Assembly: GCA_018062585.1 (NCBI GenBank) | Contig: JAGORY010000028.1 | Span: 1 to 13,290 of the forward strand | Length of the DNA: 13,290 bases | Direction of reading: 5' to 3' | Origin: Candidatus Peribacteraceae bacterium | GTDB taxonomy: Bacteria; Patescibacteriota; Gracilibacteria; Peribacterales; Peribacteraceae | Shown here: one piece after another, positions 1 through 6,085 of the stretch | Numbering within the stretch: the stretch's first letter is position 1 | How the letters are laid out: the number at the start of each line of letters is the position of its first letter | Program-made: the position numbers and the translations under genes | Notes under the pieces: model-generated | Databases searched by the model: none | Told to the model about the DNA's origin: nothing | The model's input: the letters and a program-made list of their open reading frames with translations, nothing else

Positions 1-46
1 CCGAAGCGATGAGCAGCACGACGATGAGCGGCAGCAGAATCTTCAT
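1..46 (-). CDS. 5' end of a secreted or membrane protein gene, cut by the window edge
   Basis: On the minus strand an ATG at 46-44 opens a frame that runs off the left edge: MKILLPLIVVLLIAS. It is a lysine followed by an almost unbroken run of Leu, Ile and Val, which reads as the start of a signal peptide or N-terminal membrane anchor. The ATG overlaps the TGA stop of the PH-domain gene by four bases (ATGA), so the two are probably cotranscribed and translationally coupled. Only 15 codons are visible, so neither family nor function can be assigned. The overlap and the signal-like composition are what support it as real. Confidence 0.6.
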   Translation of the reverse strand, partial: MKILLPLIVVLLIAS

Positions 47-681
47 TGCTTCACAGGCGGTTTCTTCTTCTGGAGCAACTTCGGCGAGATGTTGGCGGCA
101 CTCTCCTCAGCCGCGCGCTTCTGCATCGTGGAGGCCACGAATTCGGCGAGGATCGACTGCACCGTCGTCGCGTCCTTCAGATTCTTCTTGTGCATGTAGT
201 TCTCCATGCACTGCAGTACGAGCGCTTCCACTCTGCGCGGGCGCTTCACGTATTCCATCGACATCGTGTTTCCGGTCGAGATTTTTTCCAGGCTCACTTC
301 ACCGTAGCCGAGGATGGTGCCGAGAATCCCCTTCACTTCGTACTCAAGACCTTGAATATCGCTGTACAGGACGCGCGTCGAAGACCGATGAAACCATCCG
401 TGCCACGCGAGGTCGATCACTCCTTTATTCGTGATGATCCAGGCATCGAGGTAGTAATCCATGAAATTACGGATCCACCAGATGGCGACTCCGCAGGCGG
501 AAGCCGAAATCCCGTAGACCACGTACGGCGTGTGCGAAAAATACAGCAGGCTCCAGACCGCCACGAAAACGAGTGTCGGCAGCCACAGGGACCTGATGCC
601 GAGCAGCCAGTGTTTGTGGACGACCATCTGGATCTCCTCTTCGTCGTCGAGGTGCTGGGTGAAGAAAAATGTGTTGAGCAC
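43..681 (-). CDS. Membrane protein with a bacterial PH (bPH2/YdbS-like) domain
   Basis: 212 residues. An acidic N-terminus (DDEEEIQ, residues 12-18) leads into two hydrophobic segments at about 32-50 and 53-72, probably a membrane hairpin. Then comes a stretch typical of the bPH2 (DUF304, YdbS/YdbT-like) fold: DAWIITNKGVIDLAWHG at 79-95, RVLYSDIQGLEYEVKG at 103-118 and LGYGEVSLEKIS at 124-135. The C-terminus is Lys-rich and probably cytoplasmic. These proteins are common and poorly characterised in bacteria; a membrane-associated scaffolding role is inference. The start is GTG at 681-679. I chose it because a TACACT -10 box lies at 693-688, which puts transcription initiation almost on the codon; an ATG 18 codons in is the alternative. 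Its stop overlaps the next gene's start. Confidence 0.8.
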   Translation of the reverse strand: MLNTFFFTQHLDDEEEIQMVVHKHWLLGIRSLWLPTLVFVAVWSLLYFSHTPYVVYGISASACGVAIWWIRNFMDYYLDAWIITNKGVIDLAWHGWFHRSSTRVLYSDIQGLEYEVKGILGTILGYGEVSLEKISTGNTMSMEYVKRPRRVEALVLQCMENYMHKKNLKDATTVQSILAEFVASTMQKRAAEESAANISPKLLQKKKPPVKQ

Positions 682-687
682 GGGAGA

Positions 688-693
688 AGTGTA
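688..693 (-). promoter_or_regulatory. -10 box for the PH-domain gene
   Basis: Reading the minus strand, TACACT ends six bases before the GTG start at 681, so the transcript would begin at or next to the start codon. No good -35 box is seen; the upstream sequence runs into the heptad repeats. Support comes from the same spacing at other genes in this window. Confidence 0.4.
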
Positions 694-704
694 CTACAAA
701 AAAA

Positions 705-858
705 GTGGTACGTGGGTAGTAGGTAGTGGTTAGTATCGCATCGATCTCTTTCACTGGGACGCGACATCCCAGCTGCGGGAGATAAAGATCGCTCCAGTTT
801 ACTAACCGCTACCCGCTATCCGCTACCTACTACCCACTAACCACTAACCACTAACCAC
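705..858. repeat. Inverted heptanucleotide repeat region 1, between divergent genes
   Basis: The left arm (705-735) is GTGGTAC followed by heptads GTGGGTA, GTAGGTA and GTGGTTA. The right arm (803-858) is eight uninterrupted heptads on the opposite strand: TAACCGC, TACCCGC, TATCCGC, TACCTAC, TACCCAC and three copies of TAACCAC. The left arm pairs almost perfectly with 824-844, and other registers are possible. The 67-nt spacer holds its own hairpin: CTGGGA (754-759) and TCCCAG (767-772) around a 7-nt loop. The right arm covers the -35 region of lepB. The 682-889 gap between the PH-domain gene and lepB holds only this and two promoters. Confidence 0.85.
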
Positions 859-874
859 TCGTCCCCTTCTCTGC

Positions 875-880
875 TATACT
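875..880 (+). promoter_or_regulatory. Extended -10 box for lepB
   Basis: TATACT is preceded by TGC, giving the extended -10 form TGnTATACT, which can work with a weak -35. The matching -35 position lies in the last heptads of the repeat region and fits the consensus poorly. The ATG of lepB begins nine bases after the hexamer, so the predicted 5' leader is only a few bases, too short for a Shine-Dalgarno site. Confidence 0.6.
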
Positions 881-889
881 TACGTTCGT

Positions 890-1531
890 ATGGTTAGTAC
901 CCTCAATAGAAGAAGTATTCTGTTTCACGTCTTCGATGTCACGCTCAATATCGTGATCATCGTGGCGATCGTCGGCATCATCCGCACGTTCATCGTGTCC
1001 CCTTTCCAGATCGAGGGAAATTCGATGATTGAGACACTCGAGCACAAGGAGTACATCGTCATCAATAAGTTTCGTTACCTCTTCGGTCATCCGAACCGCG
1101 GGGACATTGTCGTCTTCCGCCCGCCGACCGATCAGAGCAAGTACTACGTGAAGCGCGTCATCGGACTCCCGGGTGAGACTGTCGTCGTCAAAGACGGCAA
1201 CGTGTATCTGCGTGAAGAGACGAAAGGAGACATCCTCCTCAACGAATCTTCGTACCTCTCTCCCGCTAACGAAGGAAAGACGTACCGCTTCAACTCCAAC
1301 GGCGGTATCTCGGCCGGCGACACCTCGGAAGAAGTGTTCGAGGTTCCGCAGGGTCAGTATCTGGTCCTCGGCGACAATCGTCAGGGTAGCCTAGATTCCA
1401 GAAGCTTCGCCTACCTCGGCACGCACCAGACGGCGTATGTTCCGGAGAGCAACATCAAGGGCAGTGTGTGGTTCGTAGCGCTCCCCGTAACGAAGATTCA
1501 CGCATTCGAGGCGCCGGAGTATCAGTTGTAA
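890..1531 (+). CDS. lepB: Signal peptidase I
   Basis: 213 residues, close to the usual size for short single-anchor type I signal peptidases. It removes signal peptides from proteins exported through SecYEG, with its active site on the outer face of the cytoplasmic membrane. An N-terminal membrane anchor spans about residues 13-37. The catalytic serine is S45 in GNSMIETL; family members usually have Pro where this one has Glu48. The general-base lysine is K88 in YYVKRVIGLPGE, and the C-terminal boxes are LGDN (160-163) and LDSRSF (168-173). The ATG at 890 is the first start after the -10 box and no ribosome binding site is visible. secE and nusG follow on the same strand after a heptad repeat hairpin. 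Secreted proteins elsewhere in the window are plausible substrates. Confidence 0.95.
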   Translation: MVSTLNRRSILFHVFDVTLNIVIIVAIVGIIRTFIVSPFQIEGNSMIETLEHKEYIVINKFRYLFGHPNRGDIVVFRPPTDQSKYYVKRVIGLPGETVVVKDGNVYLREETKGDILLNESSYLSPANEGKTYRFNSNGGISAGDTSEEVFEVPQGQYLVLGDNRQGSLDSRSFAYLGTHQTAYVPESNIKGSVWFVALPVTKIHAFEAPEYQL

Positions 1532-1532
1532 A

Positions 1533-1603
1533 GCGAGTAGAAGGTAGCGGTTAGCGGGTAGTTTTCTCTGTGTATCTACCTTCTACCCGCTATCCGCTCT
1601 CGC
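1533..1603. repeat. Inverted heptanucleotide repeat region 2, terminator-like, after lepB
   Basis: Immediately after the lepB stop come heptads GCGAGTA, GAAGGTA, GCGGTTA and GCGGGTA (1533-1560). After a 16-nt loop rich in T come TACCTTC, TACCCGC and TATCCGC (1577-1597) and TCTCGC. The arms are complementary, although the unit order differs, so more than one hairpin register is possible. The position between lepB and secE suggests a terminator or attenuator. There is no classic T-tract, so intrinsic termination is inference. Confidence 0.8.
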
Positions 1604-1613
1604 TCACTTTCTC

Positions 1614-1642
1614 TTGCAGCCAGAGCCAATCCCCGGTACTAT
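1614..1642 (+). promoter_or_regulatory. Candidate promoter for secE-nusG
   Basis: TTGCAG (1614-1619) and TACTAT (1637-1642) are separated by 17 bases. Predicted initiation near 1649 leaves a leader of about 28 nt before the secE ATG, longer than for most other genes here. No Shine-Dalgarno sequence lies in that leader. The match is fair and is not supported by anything beyond spacing and position after the repeat hairpin. Confidence 0.45.
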
Positions 1643-1676
1643 TGTTTCGTTCGACCCGCTTTTTTTCGCGTATCCC

Positions 1677-1859
1677 ATGAATACCATCGTCAGCTACTTC
1701 CGTGAAAGCATCGAGGAACTTCGCCAGGTCCGCTGGCCTACCCAGAAGCAGGCTATTCGCCTGACTGCCATCGTCATCGGATTCATTATCGTTGCGTCTA
1801 TTTTCTTCGGAGTCACGGACCTCATTTTCTCTGAAATCATCCGTCTCACATTCGTTTAA
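1677..1859 (+). CDS. secE: Preprotein translocase subunit SecE
   Basis: 60 residues, the short single-spanning form of SecE found outside the enterobacteria. SecE clamps SecY in the SecYEG channel. The amphipathic N-terminal helix carries the family signature ELRQVRWPTQKQA (about residues 13-25), followed by one membrane span of about 30-50 (IVIGFIIVASIFFGV). The ATG at 1677 is chosen because the upstream in-frame extension is not SecE-like and a promoter lies just before it. nusG follows 20 bases after the stop. This secE-nusG pairing is one of the most conserved gene pairs in bacteria and makes the call firm despite the short length. Confidence 0.95.
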   Translation: MNTIVSYFRESIEELRQVRWPTQKQAIRLTAIVIGFIIVASIFFGVTDLIFSEIIRLTFV

Positions 1860-1879
1860 ACGTTTAGCCCACCTCACAC

Positions 1880-2425
1880 ATGGTCAAACAAGATCCTTCC
1901 GCAGGGAGAAACTGGTACGTGGTTCACACGTATTCCGGTTATGAAGACAGTGTGAAGAAATCCATCGAACAGCGTTCCGAGACGTTCGGTATGAAGGATT
2001 ACATCTTTCAGGTGGTCGTACCCAAGGAGAAGCAAATCGTCTTCAAGCGGAACGAACCGATCGAAGAAGAGAGGAAGCTGTTCCCGGGTTACGTTCTCAT
2101 CGACATGATCGTGACTGATGAAAGCTGGTACATGGTCCGTAATACCCCGAACGTCACAGGTTTCGTCGGTTCCGGCAACATTCCCGTTCCAGTCACGCCC
2201 GAGGAATTCGGCGTCGTAGAACGGCGTATGGGAGAAGAGACAGCCAAGTTCAAGAGCGACTTCCAGGTCGGTGACTTGGTCGTCATTATCGATGGCCCCT
2301 TCAAGAACTACGAAGGCGCTGTTGATGCGGTCGACGTGGATAAGGGCAAACTCACGGTTCTTGTTCTCATCTTCGACCGTGATACTCCGGTCGAACTGGA
2401 CTTTACGCAGGTACGGAAGAAATAG
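1880..2425 (+). CDS. nusG: Transcription termination/antitermination factor NusG
   Basis: 181 residues, the typical length. NusG binds the RNA polymerase clamp through its NGN domain and uses its KOW domain to contact Rho or ribosomal protein S10. The NGN domain starts at WYVVHTYSGYE (residues 12-22) and includes the characteristic LFPGYVLI (about 68-75). The KOW domain begins at about 126 (FQVGDLVVIIDGPF), and the protein ends with a VELDF.QV motif. In the usual IFGR.TPVEL stretch the glycine is aspartate here (D166). The ATG follows secE by 20 bases with no Shine-Dalgarno sequence. The TAG stop shares its G with the first heptad of the following repeat. The genes that usually come next (rplK, rplA) are not here. 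Confidence 0.96.
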   Translation: MVKQDPSAGRNWYVVHTYSGYEDSVKKSIEQRSETFGMKDYIFQVVVPKEKQIVFKRNEPIEEERKLFPGYVLIDMIVTDESWYMVRNTPNVTGFVGSGNIPVPVTPEEFGVVERRMGEETAKFKSDFQVGDLVVIIDGPFKNYEGAVDAVDVDKGKLTVLVLIFDRDTPVELDFTQVRKK

Positions 2426-2494
2426 CGGGTAGAAGGTAGCGAGTAGCGGGTAGTACGTATGTTTTTGTTTCACTATCCGCTACCAGCTACTCGC
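2425..2494. repeat. Inverted heptanucleotide repeat region 3, terminator-like, after nusG
   Basis: Five heptads follow without a break: GCGGGTA, GAAGGTA, GCGAGTA, GCGGGTA and GTACGTA (2425-2459). After a T-rich 14-nt loop come TATCCGC, TACCAGC and TACTCGC (2474-2494). A stem of 16 positions with one mismatch forms between 2439-2454 and the right arm, followed by CTTTCTT. The nusG stop codon TAG takes its last base from the first heptad. A hairpin right after a stop codon suggests transcription termination or 3'-end protection. The rest of the gap to 2594 shows no clear promoter. Confidence 0.85.
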
Positions 2495-2593
2495 TCTTTC
2501 TTAATCTGTCACACAACCAAAAACACTCCCTTCCATTGTTCTTTCGGCTTAGTACGTGGACAATTCGCGTACTTCTTCATCCCCTCTTTTCGT

Positions 2594-3250
2594 ATGCGCA
2601 CCTCACGTCTGATTCCGCTCGCACTTGCGTTCTCAGTGTTGCTTCCCGTTTCCGCCTTCGCACTTGAGGGCATCGGTCCTCGTGTCACCGTGACCGGCAC
2701 CGTGACGGAAGTCCGTATCAGTGAGAAGCAGGCTTTCGACAAAGTGGGCGCAGAAGTAGTCATCAAAGCCAATAATGGCCAGGCCGTGACGATCGTTATC
2801 ACCAAGGACACCCAGATTCTTTCCGAAGGACGCCTGAGCCGAAAGCGCATGATCCCAGTGAATATCATTGCCGGTATGCAGGTCCGAGTCCGTGGATGGA
2901 GAGTCGGAAGTGATTCACTCACTGCATCTCTGTTCGTGATCTCGAATATCGAGCTCAATCCTGTTCTTTCACAGAACGGCATCTTGCAGTCCATCGATGG
3001 CAACAAAATCACTGTCCTGAACCAAGATGGCCTGAACCGCACGTACACTGTTACGAACGAAACGGAGGTGAATCTGAATTACACGGTTCATGGAGAGGAC
3101 GCTCTGACACTCATCGGGAAGCAGGTACTTCTCACGCTCAATCCGAACGATACGTCCCTCGTCCGCATCATCCGCATCACGGGTAAGCAGCCGATTACGC
3201 GCACCGCGAAGCCGACGACCGTGGATCTTGGCGTCAGGACGACGGATTAG
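2594..3250 (+). CDS. Secreted protein with DUF5666-like beta domains
   Basis: 218 residues. A clear signal peptide covers about residues 1-23 (MRTSRLIPLALAFSVLLPVS, then AFA). The mature part is free of cysteine and rich in Val, Ile and Thr. It shows two similar modules, at about 30-110 (VTGTVTEVRI ... VTIVITKDTQI ... GMQVRVRG) and about 120-195 (NGILQSIDGNKITVLNQDG ... YTVTNETEVN). This G-x-V/L-x-x-I-x-x-N-x-I-x-V pattern resembles the OB-like beta-barrel of the DUF5666 family. The function of that family is unknown. The ATG at 2594 is chosen because the signal peptide begins there; the in-frame upstream extension has no such pattern and runs into the repeat. Its TAG stop shares its G with the next heptad repeat. 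Confidence 0.7.
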   Translation: MRTSRLIPLALAFSVLLPVSAFALEGIGPRVTVTGTVTEVRISEKQAFDKVGAEVVIKANNGQAVTIVITKDTQILSEGRLSRKRMIPVNIIAGMQVRVRGWRVGSDSLTASLFVISNIELNPVLSQNGILQSIDGNKITVLNQDGLNRTYTVTNETEVNLNYTVHGEDALTLIGKQVLLTLNPNDTSLVRIIRITGKQPITRTAKPTTVDLGVRTTD

Positions 3251-3332
3251 TGGGTAGAAGGTAGCGGGTAGTCGCAAGCGAGACACGTATGTTGATGCGG
3301 CGACAAACCACTAACTACTAACCACTAGCCAC
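3250..3332. repeat. Inverted heptanucleotide repeat region 4, between convergent genes
   Basis: The left arm is GTGGGTA, GAAGGTA and GCGGGTA (3250-3270). The right arm is AAACCAC, TAACTAC, TAACCAC and TAGCCAC (3305-3332). Directly inside the arms, GTCGC (3271-3275) pairs with GCGAC (3300-3304), extending the stem. The element fills the gap between two convergent genes (stops at 3250 and 3339), where a bidirectional terminator is expected. As after nusG, the upstream gene's TAG stop merges into the first heptad. Confidence 0.8.
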
Positions 3333-3338
3333 TCACCG

Positions 3339-4676
3339 TTATCCCATTTTCTTCAGCATCAGATTTCGCAGAGCTGTTCCTAGGAAAACTGTTTGGCATG
3401 CTTGTCCGGTGACGTAGGCGACTGCGAGTGCGTAGATGCCGAGTGACGGCAGGAGGACTGTACCCGTTGTCACGGCTGCGGCTCCGGAGGCGACCGAGCT
3501 GAGTGCCGGCCAGCCGGTGTTCTTCAGTGCGTAGAATGTCCGTAGAATAATGTGATTCGTACTCTCGAATGGCACCGCGAGCGCGTAGATCAGAAGTGAT
3601 TGAATAAACGTGCCGGAGACCGTAGGCCCGAGGTGCATCATCCACGCCGCGACATGTGACATGAGCGCCAAACACACGGCGCCCGGCAGAGCGAGTGCGA
3701 GATTGAACAGCAGACTTTTCTTCACTTGCACCGAAAGTTTGTCCATATTCCGGAGGGCCGCGGATTGGCTTAAGGCTGAAAAAGATGACTGAGCGATTGC
3801 GATGCCGACGATGCCCGGAATCACTGACTCAAAGTTACTCGCGAACTGATTGAGGGCGACCATCTCTTTGCCGAGGCCGGACGCCAAACGGTCCAGAAGC
3901 AGAAGCTGTAGCTGCAGCGCGCCGAGAGCCGCCATCCGCGGAATGATGAGCAGTCCCATGTGTGTGAGTTCGCCATGAAACAAGCTTTGTCTGCCGGTAC
4001 GTACTCTGAATCCTGCGCGATACACTGCGATGGCTCGGACAATGAGATACAGCGCAGTGCCGATGACGGTGCCAATCATTGGCCCAAGCGCGCCGAAGTG
4101 CGGTGTCAGGAAATACGTTCCGAGAATCGTACCGGACGACCAGATGATCGGCGTGATGCCGTACACCCAGTACCGCTGCACCGCGATGAGGTACTGACCT
4201 AAAGCATTGCCGAACACAAAGAGAAAATTAGTAAACAGAGCTATACGTCCAAAAGAAATGTAGAGCTCCAAAGTTTCACCCTCGAACTTCACCATGTGTG
4301 GAGCGATCTGCGGGAAAAAAATCGCGGCGGCGAGTGCGACCAATCCAAAGACTACCGAGAACATGAACATCGTACTCGTGAGAATCCGGTCCATCTCCTC
4401 TTTGCGGTCGTGTGCTAGGTGCGAAGCCAAAAACGGCACGACGACGACGCTCAGGCATGACATGACGAGGATCTGAAAGAGGAGATCACTCGGGCGAAAC
4501 GCTGCGATGTACACTGACGCGACGCCGAGCGGGTCCGTATCCAGAGGAAACATGATCGAAAACGCCTGATCCCGAAGGAAACCGCATGCCGAAGCCAAAA
4601 GTGACGTAATGGCGAGCACCGCAGCTCCGCCGGCGATGCGTCGTTCACAGAGGAGCGACTGCAGGAGTTTCTTCAT
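3339..4676 (-). CDS. murJ: Lipid II flippase MurJ (MviN family)
   Basis: 445 residues from the chosen start, within the usual range for MurJ. It moves lipid II, the undecaprenyl-linked peptidoglycan precursor, across the cytoplasmic membrane. The sequence is a multi-pass MOP-superfamily transporter with about 13-14 predicted spans. The family N-terminus is easily seen: an SLLASACGFLRDQAFS stretch (about residues 25-40) with the conserved Arg-Asp, then AFRPSDLLFQIL. Further on are FVFGNALGQYLIAVQRYW and LRTFYALKNTGWP. I prefer the ATG at 4676 over an in-frame ATG at 4712. A TTGTCT-N17-TATGCT promoter lies between them and would put the transcript start next to 4676. The gene is divergent from a membrane glycosyltransferase. 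Confidence 0.92.
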   Translation of the reverse strand: MKKLLQSLLCERRIAGGAAVLAITSLLASACGFLRDQAFSIMFPLDTDPLGVASVYIAAFRPSDLLFQILVMSCLSVVVVPFLASHLAHDRKEEMDRILTSTMFMFSVVFGLVALAAAIFFPQIAPHMVKFEGETLELYISFGRIALFTNFLFVFGNALGQYLIAVQRYWVYGITPIIWSSGTILGTYFLTPHFGALGPMIGTVIGTALYLIVRAIAVYRAGFRVRTGRQSLFHGELTHMGLLIIPRMAALGALQLQLLLLDRLASGLGKEMVALNQFASNFESVIPGIVGIAIAQSSFSALSQSAALRNMDKLSVQVKKSLLFNLALALPGAVCLALMSHVAAWMMHLGPTVSGTFIQSLLIYALAVPFESTNHIILRTFYALKNTGWPALSSVASGAAAVTTGTVLLPSLGIYALAVAYVTGQACQTVFLGTALRNLMLKKMG

Positions 4677-4683
4677 GGCCTGA

Positions 4684-4712
4684 AGCATAGCATTTCGGCT
4701 AAGCATAGACAA
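4684..4712 (-). promoter_or_regulatory. Promoter of murJ
   Basis: On the minus strand TTGTCT (4712-4707) and TATGCT (4689-4684) are separated by exactly 17 bases. The -10 ends seven bases before the ATG at 4676, so the mRNA is predicted to be leaderless. The -35 hexamer lies on the same bases as the -35 of the divergent glycosyltransferase promoter. Confidence 0.7.
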
Positions 4713-4734
4713 AAACTCTTATTTTTTGTATAAT
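4706..4734 (+). promoter_or_regulatory. Promoter of the PIG-V-like glycosyltransferase gene
   Basis: TAGACA (4706-4711) and a consensus TATAAT (4729-4734) are separated by 17 bases. The ATG at 4744 begins nine bases after the -10, so the leader is at most a few bases. This is the best promoter match in the window. Its -35 overlaps the murJ -35 on the opposite strand by five bases. Confidence 0.8.
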
Positions 4735-4743
4735 GGCCAGATT

Positions 4744-6024
4744 ATGTCATTATTCGCGGCACCGTCGGCAGGTCTTGAGACTGTGGATACACGAGAGCAA
4801 GCGTTTATCTCTCGGGAACGTTGGGTGATCACCTTTCTGCTCGCACTCGCTATCACCGCTTTTCAGGTGATCTTTACGCTGTACTGGGCAGACGCTGGTG
4901 CCGACGTCGTCGGAAAATATTACTCGCTCAATACCTACGACTCGGAGTGGTACGCGCACATCGTGAATCACGGATACATGCTTACTACGCTGCCGCTCGA
5001 AGCCGAGGGTAACACCATGGCGCACGTCGGATTCTTTCCGGGATACCCCATCGCAAGCTGGATTTTGAGGAGCATCACCGGTTTCAACACCGAGCTTTCG
5101 CTCCTCGCAACCGCGCAAATCTTTACCGTCGGCGTCTGGACGTACATTCTTCTCTTCCTGCACCGCTATCGCGTTCGCCGGAAGTTGCAGGCCGTCGCGG
5201 TCGTGACCATTCTTGCATTTCCCTCGGCATTCTTTTTCGTCACAGGGTACTCGGAGTCGCTCTTCACGTTTACGCTCCTCGGGTATCTGTACTGGATGAC
5301 TGATGATCACCCGATGGCCTGGATACCAGCAGCACTCCACGGATTCGTCATGAGTGCCACGCGCATTGTTGGCTTACCGCTTTTGATGTTGCCATTCGTG
5401 CGCCACTGGCTGCGAACACGCAAAATCCCTGCAGACCTTCCTCCGTACATTGTCGCACTCTGTACCGGACTCGGAGCATCGCTCTTCTTCCTTTACTGTC
5501 AGGGTGCATTCGGTGACTGGAACATCTATTCACATGCGCAGTCGCACGGTTGGAGCGTCGATCCCAAGTTTGGCGCTGTTTTTGATCCCGCAACGTACAA
5601 GCTCATCATGCCGGCGACAAGCTGGGACGGTTTTGTAGATCCTAATGACGTCAGTAGGCTTTCCGTGCCGATCATCTTCGCGCTCACGATTGTGGTACTT
5701 CTCGGAGAGATTGTGGCACTTCTCAGACATCCCAGAGATCCGTCGCGTTTCGATCACATCATTCTGCTCGCAGCCGTCTGCTGTATGTTCTTCGTCACGG
5801 TCTCGGGTCTCTACACGCTCGGTATGCGTTCGGTCATCCGCTACATGCTCCCACCGTTCATCCTTCTCACTATCGTCGCCTCGTCCATGATCCTCGAATT
5901 CACGTTCTGGAATAGATGGAGTGCGCGCGTCGTGTGGGCACTATTTTCGGTCGCCATCGCCCTTATGTTCTTTGTGCAGGCCGGTCACATTGACCTGCAT
6001 AGCCATGGAATTTGGGTAGCGTAG
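4744..6024 (+). CDS. Multi-pass membrane glycosyltransferase, PIG-V-like (GT-C fold)
   Basis: 426 residues with about ten predicted membrane spans. Motifs match bacterial relatives of the PIG-V/GPI mannosyltransferase group: YDSEWYAHIVNHGY (65-78), FFPGYP (97-102), FPSAFFFVTGYSESLF (159-174) and SATRIVG (204-210). The acidic residue in the first extracytoplasmic loop (D66 of YDSEWY) is the usual catalytic candidate of GT-C enzymes that use lipid-linked sugars. The acceptor cannot be deduced; surface polysaccharide or protein glycosylation is inference. An upstream in-frame TTG at 4726 is rejected because it lies upstream of the TATAAT box. The neighbour on the other strand is murJ, also an envelope gene that handles a polyprenyl-linked substrate. 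Confidence 0.82.
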   Translation: MSLFAAPSAGLETVDTREQAFISRERWVITFLLALAITAFQVIFTLYWADAGADVVGKYYSLNTYDSEWYAHIVNHGYMLTTLPLEAEGNTMAHVGFFPGYPIASWILRSITGFNTELSLLATAQIFTVGVWTYILLFLHRYRVRRKLQAVAVVTILAFPSAFFFVTGYSESLFTFTLLGYLYWMTDDHPMAWIPAALHGFVMSATRIVGLPLLMLPFVRHWLRTRKIPADLPPYIVALCTGLGASLFFLYCQGAFGDWNIYSHAQSHGWSVDPKFGAVFDPATYKLIMPATSWDGFVDPNDVSRLSVPIIFALTIVVLLGEIVALLRHPRDPSRFDHIILLAAVCCMFFVTVSGLYTLGMRSVIRYMLPPFILLTIVASSMILEFTFWNRWSARVVWALFSVAIALMFFVQAGHIDLHSHGIWVA

Positions 6025-6066
6025 AGACCTAAGAAAGTGACGCTTTTTAAACGTGCGGTTAGTCGT

Positions 6067-6072
6067 TAGAAT
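6067..6072 (+). promoter_or_regulatory. Possible -10 box for purL
   Basis: TAGAAT ends 13 bases before the chosen purL ATG (6086), which would give a leader of roughly seven bases. No convincing -35 is present 16-18 bases upstream. The 61-base gap after the glycosyltransferase stop holds nothing else recognisable, so readthrough transcription is also possible. Confidence 0.3.
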
Positions 6073-6085
6073 CGATGCACCTTAT

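Noticed and set aside
46..726. 226-codon plus-strand open frame opposite the PH-domain gene
   Set aside because: It is antisense to a gene with recognisable domains, has His/Arg-rich low-likelihood composition, and runs into the heptad repeats.
4677..4712. Upstream ATG start for murJ adding 12 residues
   Set aside because: The segment contains the -10 and -35 of a well-spaced promoter whose start point falls beside the ATG at 4676.
4726..4743. TTG start for the glycosyltransferase gene
   Set aside because: The codon lies upstream of the TATAAT box, so it would not be in the transcript from that promoter.
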